A DNA stretch of 64,000 bases, from contig JAKSZU010000029.1 of NCBI GenBank assembly GCA_026018925.1, forward strand, positions 13,877,278 through 13,941,277, read 5' to 3'. Position numbers and translations under genes: made by a program. Below, piece by piece: positions 1 to 11,912 of this stretch (position 1 is the stretch's first letter; each line of letters opens with the position of its first letter). The stretch is from Tupaia tana. Taxonomy: Eukaryota > Chordata > Mammalia > Scandentia > Tupaiidae. The notes beneath the pieces are model-generated. The model searched no databases, was not told the DNA's origin, and saw nothing but the letters and a program-made list of their open reading frames with translations.

Positions 1-639
1 CTGTAGATATTGAGTCATGCGGTTAAAGATGAAGTTGTGGATGTGTGGTAAAGTGAAAAATGTTACATGGGTGCGCAAGCATGTCTTCGTAGCCAAACTC
101 CAAACTCTGAACAATAGCTTGGATGAGATTCTCATGTTTGCAATGTCCTGTGGGTGTTGTCACCCATTACTGTTGGGAGAAATAGGCCATATCAACAGAA
201 TTCTACCAAGAAAAAAACAATTGAAACTTGAGCAAATGACCCCTAAAGCCTACCTTGTGCATCTTGTCCCCTGGCTGATTTCAATGGATTCTTGTATAGT
301 AATATATCATAACAGTGAGTATTAAAAACATTCTTAGGTTCATAACTGCCTCTAGAAATTACAAAGCCTAAGGTTATTTGGGGGACCATACCACCTTAAC
401 TTGCATATATACATCTGGTTATAAAAGTCGTGGTCTTAAAAAATACCCAAACATCACGTAGCAATAGACAATACAAAGACAACTACAGAAAGGCATATAA
501 TAGCTAAACTATCAAAGACTAGAAAATGTTATTACAGATAAAGATCTGGTAAAATACAAGCAGAATATTGGAAATGAAAAATAATTGAGGATCTATATAA
601 ATTGCTCTTCTTTTCAAACTTTTAAAAAATACATTGGCT
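1..639. other. Unassigned AT-rich DNA
   Basis: No gene or repeat family recognised. A 102-codon open frame starts at 17 on the plus strand but has no recognisable domain and its sequence looks non-coding. About 65 bases near the start (roughly 8-72) recur in diverged form at about 896-962, so part of this stretch belongs to an unnamed repeat. Confidence 0.4.
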
Positions 640-800
640 GGGGCCAGCAGGTGGTGAGGTGGTAAATGTGTTGGACTCCCACATGGCTGACCAGAGTTTG
701 AGTCTCAGACTTGGTACCTTGCTTTTTCACTCTCCCCACTGTGAGTGTGATTACCCTAGAGCAAAACAAAATGATAATAAATAAAACTAATAAATAATTA
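640..800 (+). mobile_element. tRNA-derived SINE, short form
   Basis: It begins with the GGGGCCAGCAGG head and a decayed B box, then goes directly to a pyrimidine-rich segment and an A-rich tail with AATAAATAAA. It lacks the middle section seen in the long form. No clear target-site duplication is visible. Confidence 0.75.
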
Positions 801-2163
801 TTATTTGGAAAATAAAATAGGCAGTGTCCATTTGAAGCAACATATGGCTATGGGCTATATGGATAAGCCATGTTTATAATGTAACTTATGATTATAGGTC
901 TCGAGACATGTGGTTAAATCTGAGTGTGTGGATGTATAGGAAAGTGAAAGAAGTCACATGTTGGATTTATAATATGTACGATGTAAAATACATGATGACA
1001 TGGTAGAAACACTAAGAAAAGTGCAAATATAATATATAGAGTTTTTGTACACAAACTGGTGTAATGTAAATGTATGAAGGTACATTAAGAAACAAATGTG
1101 AATATTGTGAACCATAAAACAACCATTTCAAAAATGTTACACTAAGGCAACAAAAAGTCCATGGACTACATATAAACAGGAAATACATTAAATCTATCTT
1201 GCAGGCATTACTTCACCTTTACTTAATTTGTATATATTATAAGTGACTTTCATGGAAGACAGACTGGATTCACGTAGTAAAAAACTACTAGACTTAGAAA
1301 ATTTGAAACAGTCCAGGGTAGAGAAAATGAAGCTACAATACAAACAGAAAGAATTAATTAATAGAAGAAAAGAGATATTATCATATGAACAACTTAAAAA
1401 TAACAATGCACATGAAATGGCAATAATGTGTGTGTCTGTGTATGTGTTACTTAAAAATGTAGAACACAATCATCTGAGGCAGTGGAGAATAGTTAAAAGA
1501 AGGCAGAAAGTGGATTTAGAGAATTCTTAAGGGACAAAGTGTAAATTTCTGGCATTTTCCACAGGGAACTCTCCAGTTTGCATACAGATAAAGGAAGTAA
1601 AAACTGCACCTTTGCTGGCTCAGGTTATCAAAAACTAATCTTCAGGGCTGAACAGACAACCACAAATTTGGGGAAAAGTTCATAAGTCCTAGAAAAGATG
1701 AAGCCAAAAACTATAATCCTCATCATTTGCATATAGAACACATTGAAATTGCTGGTGAACTACTACAATACACATATTAAGAACTCAGAGAAACCTACAA
1801 AAAAGCACCCATTAGAATCTGAAAAAATGGAGAATCAGCTCATCGCTGCAAGGGATATAGAATTTAGAACTTGAATCTAGGCAGTTAACCAATGTGTAGA
1901 ATAAAAATTAATCTTTTGAGATATATAATAGTATTCACAAGTTCCATGATGTATAATGTACATTATTCAGGGCAGAATTTAGAATTCATATTTAGTAAAA
2001 TAAAAGCAAAATGTGACCCATATTTCAGAAATAAAGTCACTCAAATAATACAGATATTTCAAGTAGCAGACAAGGAAGTTAAGCTATGCAGAAATAAATT
2101 TGTGAACTTAAAGGAAATATACAAATGTCACGAATGAGAATTGTTGGCAGTAAAATAAATTTT
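801..2163. other. Unassigned AT-rich DNA
   Basis: No family recognised. A 95-codon plus-strand frame at 1243-1530 is rich in Lys, Glu and Leu and reads like a coiled coil, so it could be a decayed exon or retrocopy, but I cannot name it. An 81-codon frame at 1892-2137 has no recognisable feature. Confidence 0.35.
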
Positions 2164-2180
2164 ATAAAAAGGGCATTCAG

Positions 2181-2420
2181 GGAAGATCTCTCAGGGCTCC
2201 TGTGAAATAGTCATTTCAGGGTACAAGAGAAATGAAGATTTTCTACTGATAATTCAGCCTCCAGCAAACAAACTAGCGTGGCAGGAGAGTCGAGGCCTTC
2301 AGAAGAAGATAACTCATGGGCTCCAGCGAAATACTCATTTCAGGGTACAAGAGAAATTAAGATTTTCTACTGATAATTCAGCATCCAGCAAACAAGCTAG
2401 CATGATGGATCTAAGGGTAC
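2181..2420 (+). repeat. Tandem 5' monomers of HAL1-like copy 1 (124-bp period)
   Basis: The motif CAGGGTACAAGAGAAAT occurs at 2217 and again at 2341, with matching flanks ending in CAGCCTCCAGCAAACAA or a close variant. This is about two copies of a 124-bp unit. The same unit, often with an extra pyrimidine-rich insert, lies at the head of the copies at 46.3 and 55.3 kb. By analogy with rodent L1 monomers it probably carried the promoter. Confidence 0.75.
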
Positions 2421-4174
2421 TTTAGCTAAACATCCAAAAACTATTAGGGTTAACATATTCTTCAATATCTACTGAATCTGCTGTACAAAGCGATCACAAC
2501 AGAACAGAGAGATTCCAAATCATCTATTTCTGCTTGCTTCTGAAGCTCACATCAAGAATTTGGAAGAAACACACTATCCATCAGATGACTACAAATCACT
2601 GCAGGATCACAAGAAATATGGAAAAGCAAGAAAATACCTTTCCTCCAAGGGAAAAGAATAATTCCTCTTCATCCACACATAGTTCAATGGAAATCATGGA
2701 AATGTCTAATAAAGAATTCCGAACATTCATAATGGCAAAGCTAACATAGATGGAAGAGAAAAGAGACAATGAACTGCTGAAGAGAAAGGAGAAAGAGATT
2801 GATGAGTTCTAGGAGGTGAGGAAATTTTTGTAAGATCTAAAAGTGGAATTTTACACTTTAAAAAAGAATCAAACAGAACTGTTAGAGATAAAGACTATAA
2901 TTCAGGAAGTCAAAATCTCCCTTGAAAGTATTAAAAGCAGACTAGATCATACAGAAAATAGAATATCAGACATAGAAGAGAAAATTACTGGTCTCAAAAA
3001 ATCCACCACAAAGACTGAGAAAATTGCCCCCAAATTTGAAAGTAATATATGAGAAGTACTAGATACCATCAAACGTCCAAACATCCAGATAATTGGCATT
3101 CTAGAAGGCGAAGGGACCCATAAGAGCATTGATAATCTATTCCATGAAATCCTGCAAGAAAATTTTCCAAACCTAGAGAGGCACTCAAAGATCCAGTCCC
3201 AAGAAATACAAAGGACCCCAAATAGAATCAGCCCAAGAAGATCTTCTCCAAGACACATTATAGCCAGACTGACCAAAACCACTGACAGAGACAAGATACT
3301 AAGATTGGCAAGAGAAAAATATCAAGTTACCTACAAAGGACATCCCATCAGGCTAACAGCAGACCTCTCACCGGAAACAATGCGAGCGAGGAAAGAATGG
3401 GAAGATATATTCAAAGTGTTAAGAGAAAAGCAATTTCAGCCAAGAATACTGTACCTGGCAAGATTATCTTTCTTTTATATTTATTTATTTATTATCATAA
3501 TCTTGTTTATATTACATTAAATAGCATATAACTTTACAGTGTATTACATTGCTTTTTTTTCTCTAAAATTTTTTTTATTAAATTTACATTCATTCCCCGA
3601 GCATCATCACAACATACTAAATGTGGTTTTCCATCTAGCAAAAACTGCAGTGTCTTAATCATGCATGTTATCATCCATATTTCATTTCTACTTTCACATA
3701 TATATATGTTTTTTACACCATGTCTGACCCTCTGTCCTATTCCACTCTCTTATTACACTGTCTCTGCTGTCTACAGTTGTCTTCAATTCCTTTTCTCCCA
3801 ACATTTTGTTGATCACAGAATATCATAAGTAGTCTAACTACTTTCAATAGCAAATTCTGAACTGGTAAGGCTATTTCCTTGAAACTTAAAGCCTAGAAAC
3901 AGTTTAGTATTCTGTTCAAATAGTAGGTACATGAATCTATTGACAGATCAAGACAGGAAAAAAATCCTTAAAACCGGATAACAAAGCTTAGAAGAAAAGC
4001 AGCAATATTTTAGTCAAGTCACAGAATGCTGTTTCATCAGTTCAGTCTCATGTACTTAATCTTTCTTCTGTTTCTGTTGAGGTTCAATCTTCCAGATTGA
4101 AATCTGGGATATAGTACTCAACTCCAGACTTTGTCCCTACAATTAAGTTGCCCATTTTCTTAGTTTCTGAACTC

Positions 4175-5190
4175 TTATTTCTGTGTGTCTGCATTTAATT
4201 TTACTGACATAGCACCCTTAAGAACTTCTTGGAGATCTGGTCTGGTGCTGGTAAATTCTTTCAGGTTTTGTTTATCTAGGAATGTTCGTGTCTTTTCTTC
4301 CCAAATGAATGATAATCTTGCTGGGTACAGAATTCTCGGTTGAAATTGCTTTTCCCTTAATACTTTGAATATATTTTCCCATTTTTTCCTCGCTCGCATT
4401 GTTTCCGATGAGAGGTCTACTGTTAGTCTGATGGGATACCCTTTGTAGGTAACTTGCCTTTTTTCTCTTGCCAGTCTTAGTATCTTGTCTTTGTCTGTGG
4501 TTTTGGTCAATCTGGCTATAATGTGTCTTAGAGAAGATCTTCTTGGGTTGATTCTATTTGGGGTCCTCTGTACTTCTTGGGACTGAATCTTTGAGTGCAT
4601 CTCCAGGTTTGGAAAGTTTCCTTGCAGAATTTCATGAAATAGATTATCAATGCACTTATGAGTCTCTTCACCTGGGATGCCTATTATCCAGATGTTTGGA
4701 CGTTTGATGGTATCTAGTACTTCTCGTATATTATTCTCAAATTTTTGGGCCATTTTCTCAGTTTTTGTGGTGGATTTTTCTAGGCCAGCCATTTTCTCTT
4801 CTATGTCTGAGATTCTATTTCTGTATGATCTAGTCTGCTTTTAATACTTCCAAGGGAAATTTTGACTTCTTGTATTATAGCCTTTATCTCTAACAGTTCC
4901 ATCTGATTCTTTTGTAAAGTATGAAATTCCTCTTTTAGATCTTGCATGAATTTCCCCACTTCCTGGAACTCTTCAACTCCTTTCTCCTTCCTCTTCAGCA
5001 GTTCATTGTCTCTCTTCTCTTCCATCTCTGTTAGCTTTGCCATTATGAATGTTCTGAATTCTTTATCAGACATTTCCATGATTTCCATTGAACTGTGTGT
5101 GGATGAAGAGGAGTTATTCTTTTCCCTTGGAGGAGAGGTATTTTCCTGCTTCCCCATATTTCTTGTGGTCCTGCAGTGATTTCTAGTCAT
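4175..5190 (-). pseudogene. L1-type ORF1 of HAL1-like copy 2, one frameshift
   Basis: Two blocks on the minus strand, 5190-4801 and 4792-4175, together cover the whole ORF1: Ser-rich N terminus, coiled coil, RNA-recognition core and C-terminal domain ending near 4175. The frame breaks around 4801-4815 in the coiled-coil region. The second block (205 codons) is open throughout, including the conserved Ile-Ile-Gly-Ile-Pro segment and the Arg/Lys-rich stretch before the C-terminal domain. Relative to the other copies one codon is missing right after Ile-Pro, where two other copies carry a stop. Confidence 0.8.
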
Positions 5191-5221
5191 CTGGTGGATG
5201 GTTAGCTTCTTCCCAAATGTG

Positions 5222-5443
5222 GAAGTTCAATCATGCAAGTTTTGTATGCTGGAGGCCGAAATATCAGTGGGACCTCTTCATTTCTCCATTTCCCCCAAAA
5301 TGGCTAGATCGCAGGAGCCATGGAGCTGTCTCTTGAAGGCCTGTTCTGTTCCCTTCTGCCTCTCCATGTGAGTTTTGTATGCTGGAGGCCGAATTATCAG
5401 TGAGACGTCTTCATTTCTCCGTTTCCCCCAAAATGGCTAGATC
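5222..5443 (-). repeat. Tandem 5' monomers of HAL1-like copy 2 (133-bp period)
   Basis: The plus-strand string GTTTTGTATGCTGGAGGCC occurs at 5239 and 5372, with matching flanks such as CCCCCAAAATGGCTAGATC. The unit is homologous to, but diverged from, the 124-bp unit of copy 1. It lies at the 5' end of the minus-strand element, where a promoter would be expected. Confidence 0.75.
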
Positions 5444-6090
5444 CAAGATTATCTTTCATGTGGGAAGAAAAGACAAGAACATTCTCAGATAAACAAAACC
5501 TGAAAGAATTTACCAGCACCAGGCCAGATCTCCAAGAATTTCTCAAGGAAGGGCTAGATTGGGAAAATTAAATACAGACACAGAAATAAGAGTTCAAAAA
5601 CTGAGAGTGGCCAACTTAATCATAGGGACAAGCCTGGAGTTGAATATTATATCCCAAAATTTAAAAGGGAAAATTGAACCACAACAGAAGATAAAGTACA
5701 TGAGACTGAACTGGTGAAGTATAATTTTATGACTTTTGACTAAAATATTGTTGATTTTCTTGCTGACTTTATTATCTGGTTATAAGGATTTGTGTCCTCC
5801 CTTGAGATATGGATAGGTTCATGCACCTATCATTTGATCAGAATCCTAACTTGTTTCCTGGCTTTAAGCAAAGTTCCTTAGCATTTCTTTGATTTAAGTT
5901 AAAACTGGTTTTCTTAAAAGTATTAAGTGAAGTTGCTATTGAAAGTAGTTAGATTATTTAAGAAATTGTATTATCAATACGATGTGGGTGGGAAAGGAAT
6001 GGAAGATAATTGTAGACTCCAGAGATAGTGTGAGAAGAGGGTGGGAAAGGGCAAAGGGTCAGAAATAGGCATAAAAAAAAATTCTAAAAA

Positions 6091-6377
6091 GTAGAAATGG
6101 GGAGCCAGCAGTTAGCGTAATGGCTATGTCTCTGGACTCCCACGTAGTCAACTGCGGTTCGCATCCTGGACCCGGTGGCTTAAAACTCACACCGGGTGCG
6201 TGTGCGTGCATGCCCAGGATCCTGAGAGGAGAATGGAGAAGAAGGGATTGTGGCGTGACCATCCCCCCGGGGGGTGATTTCTTGCTTTCTGTCTCTATGT
6301 CTCTCTCTGTCTGTCTGGCGAGCACACGTGCCCTATAGCGAAAACCTCTCCAAAAAAAAAAAAAAAAGTAGAAATGG
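6091..6377 (+). mobile_element. tRNA-derived SINE, long form, young, with TSD
   Basis: The body is 6101-6367, between duplications GTAGAAATGG (6091-6100, 6368-6377). A-box and B-box-like segments, the paired C6/G6 motif (about 6262-6275), the TCTCTGTCT block and an A tail are all present. It sits in the first 3' tail of HAL1-like copy 1. Confidence 0.93.
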
Positions 6378-7019
6378 AAAATTTGTGATAATAATATACA
6401 TGATTAAGCCACTATGCAGTATATTCTGGATGGGAAATCACATTTTGTATGCTGTGACAATGCTTACAGAAAGAATGTAAATTATGTTGAAAAAAAAAAG
6501 TTTCAGGAAAAAAAATACCTATTCAGTGACTGAAGTATGATATACAGCCCCAGCTAGGTGCTACTTTATAGGATGTTCATTCTACTCGTTAAGGCTTATG
6601 CCTAAATTTAGATTTGTGTTCATAGAAATGTATATATCAGCTGTGCTTGCTATGAAAATATTTAGATTAATTAAAATCTTTAGTGACTCAATAAAATGTA
6701 GGGGAAAAACAGTATAGAAAGCAAACACAGATACCAGAGGCAGTGTGGGAGGAGAGTGGGAGTTGGCAGAGGGTAAGAGAGAGGGAATTAAGGATGAGGA
6801 AAAAAAAAGCAAAACATACAGAAAACAAGAAATGGAAAATTATTTGCTGACAATAACATGTATGTTAATGTGCTTGATTGAGCCAATATACAGTGTACTC
6901 TGGATGGAAAATCTCATTTTGTATGTTGTAATGATGTACAGTGAATGAATGTAAATAAATAAATTTAAAGAAAAAAATAAAAAGAGCATTCAGAAACTTT
7001 CCAGAATTTGTGTTGAGAA

Positions 7020-7257
7020 TTAGGGGAGTAATGGCTGCCTGAGCTGTCAAAAGCCAAGTGATCCTATGCTAGCTTCAGCCCACTCACTGGCAGTAGGAAG
7101 GGATAGAAGAAATCACTTACTATGATGTATTAGGAGTCAAACCCAGTGCCACCTAGGAAGAATAGAAAAAGACTTATTGGAAGCTGATTATGGGGGATGC
7201 TTTCCTTTTTCCTCCTCTCTGTCTCTAGTGAGTGAGCATTCCCTTAAGCAGAAAAAA
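7020..7257 (+). mobile_element. Possible decayed SINE remnant
   Basis: Only the 3' part (about 7190-7257) matches, with CTCTCTGTCTCTAGTGAGTGAGC followed by an A-rich tail. The 5' half is not convincingly SINE. Confidence 0.35.
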
Positions 7258-7774
7258 ATGACATAAAACAAAGACATTTGGGAATTAAAAAGAAGTTAAG
7301 ATAACTCATCACCAGGAGACCTACATTAAAGAAAGCAACTTCTCCAGTATTAAAGAAAATAAAACCAGAGACTGATACAAATGTACAATAAAGATTCAAG
7401 GAATGCCAAAGTAGCACATGTCTATGAAAGCATACTAGAGGGCCATATCTCATGACTGAAACCAATGCAACAACATTTAAAAATATTATACATTATAACC
7501 AGGTAGGATTTATCCCTGGAATACAAGGATGAGTCAATATGTATAAAACAACAAATGTAATAGATCACAATAAGAGAAGAAATGACAAAAATCGTATGAC
7601 CATATTGACACATAAAAAGCATTTGATAAAATATAATAGTCCTTTATGATTAAGAATCAATAATATAGGCATAGTAAATACATTTCATAACCAAAAAAAG
7701 GCCATATGTGACATTCCAACAGCTAACATAATATTGAATGGGAAAAAGTGGAAACTTTTTCAATTTCAAACTAG

Positions 7775-8698
<924 letters not shown>

Positions 8699-8974
8699 AC
8701 TTTCTTTTCTCCCATTCAACACAGATACTGGAAGTAATAACTGATACAGTCAGATGAAAGAACAAAACAAAAGGCATATAAATTGGAGAAGAAAAAACTA
8801 AATTGTCCCTATTTGTGGCTGACTTGATTATATAATGGTTCATCAGGAAAGTCATGATGCACTTTTCTGTTTTTTTTACAACCCAATATATAGGAAAGCC
8901 TAAAGAATCCATGAAGTAATTCTTAGATGAAATAAACGAATGCAATAAAGTTGCAGGACACAGATCCAGCATAC

Positions 8975-9025
8975 AAAAATCTGCAGTAGGAAAAAAAAAA
9001 AAAAAAAAAAAAAATCTGCAGTAGG
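8975..9025 (+). repeat. Poly(A) run between two copies of a 16-base target
   Basis: AAAAATCTGCAGTAGG at 8975-8990 is followed by about 20 A residues and the same 16 bases at 9010-9025. No other sequence lies between them. This is what an insertion consisting only of poly(A) would leave. Confidence 0.75.
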
Positions 9026-9370
9026 CTATCCCCATAGCACAGTGCTTAAATACTATGTGTAGGGAGCCAGATCCCACATAATCACCTGTGGTTTGAGTCC
9101 AAAGCCCTGTGGGATTGGGAAATACATTGAGTGTGTGTATGTGTGTGTGTGTCCAAAATCCTGATGGGAAGACAAATTGGAGGAAAGTGATTGTGGCATC
9201 CCCTTAGCACCCTGGCTATGTCAGTTTAGTACAGAGGATAGTTCCCAGGTAGGTTTATAGCCCATAATGAAATTTCATGCTTCATTTTGGGGTGTTTTCT
9301 CTCCCTTCCTGAATCTCCATCTCCCTATTACTCTCTCTAGCAAGTACAGGAGCCCTTGGGTAATTAAAAA
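9026..9370 (+). mobile_element. tRNA-derived SINE, long form, degraded
   Basis: A decayed tRNA-like head, the CCAAAATCCTGATGGGAAGA middle and a CTCTCTAGCAAGTACAGG end are recognisable. The flanking L1 resumes at about 9371 with a sequence resembling the upstream target. A (GT)n tract lies at about 9133-9152. Confidence 0.65.
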
Positions 9371-10206
9371 TATCTGTAGCATTTTTCTACACCATGAATA
9401 AACGAGAAAAAAATGAAAAAGGCAATCCCATTCACAATAACCACAAAAACTATTTGGAAGAAAGTGAAAAACCTTTATGAACAAAATTATAAAAGCTGAA
9501 CAAGTTATTTGAAAAATATGCAAAAACCAGGAAGACAGTCCTTTTCATAAATTTGAAGAATCAATAATAGGTGCTATACCTATACTACACCACAGTGATC
9601 TACAAATTCAATCCAATTCTTACCAAAAAACCAGCAATATTCAACGCAGAAATAATTATAAAATTTATGCAGAATCATAAAAGACCCATACAATCAGACC
9701 AATTGTGTACAAAAGGAATAAAGTTAGAGGCATCTTACTTCCTGACTCCTAAATGTACTGTAAATCCTTAATTATTAAAACAGCAGGGTACTGGCACAAA
9801 TGCAGACATACGACAGTCCAATTGAATAGAATAAACAGGAAAAAACATACGGCCAACTGATTTTTGACAAAGGCCACAGATCAAGCCTGTGGAAAAAAGG
9901 AGTTTTTAATAAATGGTTCTGGGAGAAATCAATATCCACCAACATTCGAGTAAAACTAGATTATCTTTTACCAGTTACTTTTAACTCAAAGTGGATTAAA
10001 GACTTCAATATAATAGACAAATATATAAACCTATTAAGGAAAATATACAAGAACAACATGTTGTAGTGGGCAAAGGCTACTTAAATAAGACCCATGAGGC
10101 ATGGACAAAACCACCAAAAATAGAGAAACTTGATTACATAAGCTAAAATATTTCTGAACAGCAAAGAAAACAAAAAACAGAATAGACAATGACACTGTAA
10201 TATAAA

Positions 10207-10335
10207 GAGCATAATCCGGCAGTAGTAGCTAAATTCTGGATTCCCACATTGCTGACCATGATTCAAGTCCTGGACCAGGTGGCTCAAAAATAACAACAAA
10301 TAAATAGATGAATAAAAACAATTATTTAAAAAACT
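10207..10335 (+). mobile_element. tRNA-derived SINE, short form, degraded
   Basis: A CCGGCAGTAGTAGCTAAATT head, a B-box remnant ATTCAAGTCC and an AATAAATAGATGAATAAA tail, with no middle section. Confidence 0.65.
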
Positions 10336-10400
10336 ACTGTATTTCACAAAGGTGTACAATGATTACTTATAAACCAGAAATGATTCCAAAATGAAAATAT

Positions 10401-11516
10401 ATGTATAATCATTTATTTATATTTATCTTTATAAGTATATATATTTACTGATAATAATTGTATACATGTGCTTACATGCACCTGGCAGCACAGTAAGTTT
10501 ATTTACACCAGCATTACCAAAAACATGTGAATAATGTGTTTACTTTATAAGGTATGACAGCTACAAACATGCTAGATTACAGATTTGGGGGCTTCATTAT
10601 AATCTTTTTGGACCATGTTAACATATACAGCACATCACTGAAATGCTGCTATGCAGTGCATTATTATATTGGCCAGGAAATACAACTTTGGGAAGTCTGT
10701 GGCATAATCAGCACATACACTCTAGGTGAGAGAAATATATGGAGAGTTCTTGAGGGACCTGTAGTAAATTCCTGCCACACATTCCAGGTTTATATGTTTC
10801 AAGTGGGTATTTCTAAGAGCTGTCTGGGGCCATCCTATAGTAGAAACTCTAGAAAAAGCTACTGACTGCTTTGTGTTTTATCAATCAGTAACAGTGATCA
10901 CTATAGAACACTGGGTATGCATTTCCAGGTTAGTTGTAAAACACTATCTACCATGTCATCTATGTGACTAATAAAGACTATCTTGTGATTCATATCCTTT
11001 GAGAATTTAGCATGCTTTCAATTCAAACCATGTAATAAATGTGTTTTTCCCATGGTATAAGAAAGCTAGAGACCAATTTGTACGCATCTCACAGGGCTCT
11101 AAAGGCCTTATAACCTGTCTATTTCACTCTGTCAATTTTATCTTGCTTTCTTATGCGTTTCTCATGCTGAATTTTATTTAATTTTACTCTTCTATTTTAA
11201 TTTACAAGCGCTCATAAAATTCCTAAATACAATGTAAAACACTTGGGGAGATCAGTAAACAACTTACCAAAAATGAATTCATTTTCTTAATCCTGGACAA
11301 ATATAGAGGTTTCTAAAATTATAGCTGGAAGAGAAGGTGAACGAAGTAGATCAGAGAAATTATGTTCCTTTATTCCAAGATTCCCCTGTAAGACAACAGT
11401 CACACATGAGAATGGGCTAAAAAGACCTTATTGAATGAGCAATCACAAATTTATTCACTGATAGAAATGAAAGACTTGGTAAAATGTTCAAATAATTTAG
11501 TAAAAATGTTACTATG
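10401..11516. other. Unassigned DNA
   Basis: No gene, RNA or repeat family recognised on either strand. A 103-codon plus-strand frame at 10554-10865 has no recognisable domain. Confidence 0.35.
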
Positions 11517-11790
11517 AGGACCAGTAGATGAAATGTTTAGTTTGTTGAATTCTCCTGTTGTCGACAGAGATTGAGTCTCAAACCCAGTGGCTTAAATTCA
11601 CGATGGGAACCTATTTGTGCATATCCAAAATCAAAAGAGGAGAATGGAGAAGGCATTGTGCTATGACAATTCTCCCTAGGGGGTGATTTCACACTTTCTG
11701 TCTCTCTGTCTCTGTCTTTCTGGTGAGCACATGGTCTTTATAGCAAAAATTCTAAAAACAAACAAACAAACAAAAAACAAAACAAACAAA
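11517..11790 (+). mobile_element. tRNA-derived SINE, long form
   Basis: All sections are present: head, decayed B box, CCCTAGGGGG palindrome remnant (about 11673), TCTCTGTCT block and GGTGAGCACATGG. It ends in an unusual (CAAA)n tail from about 11757 to 11795. Confidence 0.8.
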
Positions 11791-11799
11791 CAAAAACAC

Positions 11800-11912
11800 T
11801 GGGGACCAGCAGATGACATAATGGTTACATTACTGGACTCCCATGTAGTCAACCATGGTTCAAGTCCCAGATTCGGTGGCTGAATACTTATGCCAAGCAC
11901 ATATGTGTGCTT
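11800..11912 (+). mobile_element. tRNA-derived SINE, 5' part only
   Basis: A good head (GGGGACCAGCAGATGACATA) and the B-box variant GGTTCAAGTCC, but the copy stops abruptly around 11910 before the palindrome. 3'-truncated SINEs are uncommon, so a later deletion is likely. Confidence 0.75.

Larger units (their letters stand above)
3459..5457 (-). mobile_element. Nested full-length ORF1-only L1 derivative (HAL1-like), copy 2
   Basis: A minus-strand element of about 1.97 kb (3473-5443) between perfect 14-base duplications (3459-3472 and 5444-5457). Reading on the minus strand: two 133-bp 5' monomers, an ORF1, about 700 bp of 3' UTR with no ORF2, then an A-rich end next to 3473. It has a single 3' tail, unlike the other three copies. 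It landed inside the ORF1 of a relative, so it is younger than copy 1. Perfect duplications show that the ORF1-only form is itself the mobile unit and not a locally deleted L1. Confidence 0.88.
2585..5571 (+). pseudogene. L1-type ORF1, decayed and split by an insertion
   Basis: The reading frame starts at ATG 2585 by alignment with the better-preserved copy at 47297. The N-terminal Ser-rich segment, the coiled-coil region (heptad-like, around 2843-3050) and the RNA-binding core plus C-terminal domain (3060-3472, continuing 5458-5571) are recognisable. It has several in-frame stops, for example after the Ala-Lys-Leu-Thr segment at about 2749 and at 3050-3052, so it cannot make a full protein. 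Codons after 3472 continue after the nested minus-strand element at 5458. In L1 the protein is the RNA-binding trimer ORF1p. Confidence 0.8.
2164..6993 (+). mobile_element. Full-length ORF1-only L1 derivative (HAL1-like), copy 1
   Basis: A retrotransposon flanked by a 17-base target-site duplication with one mismatch (2164-2180 and 6977-6993). Inside are about two 124-bp 5' monomers (from about 2181), a decayed L1-type ORF1 interrupted at 3472 and resumed at 5458, a 3' region without ORF2, and two successive L1-like 3' tails (about 5990-6500 and 6540-6976). Removing the nested element and the SINE leaves about 2.5 kb. HAL1 elements are known mammalian L1 derivatives with ORF1 only; placing this family there is my inference from architecture. 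It could only move using reverse transcriptase supplied in trans. Confidence 0.85.

Noticed and set aside
17-325. 102-codon frame at the window start as a gene
   Set aside because: No recognisable domain, no conserved start context, and part of it belongs to a repeated segment.
4175-4792. 205-codon minus-strand open frame as a possible novel gene
   Set aside because: It aligns throughout with L1 ORF1 C-terminal sequence and lies inside a retrotransposon bounded by a 14-bp target duplication.
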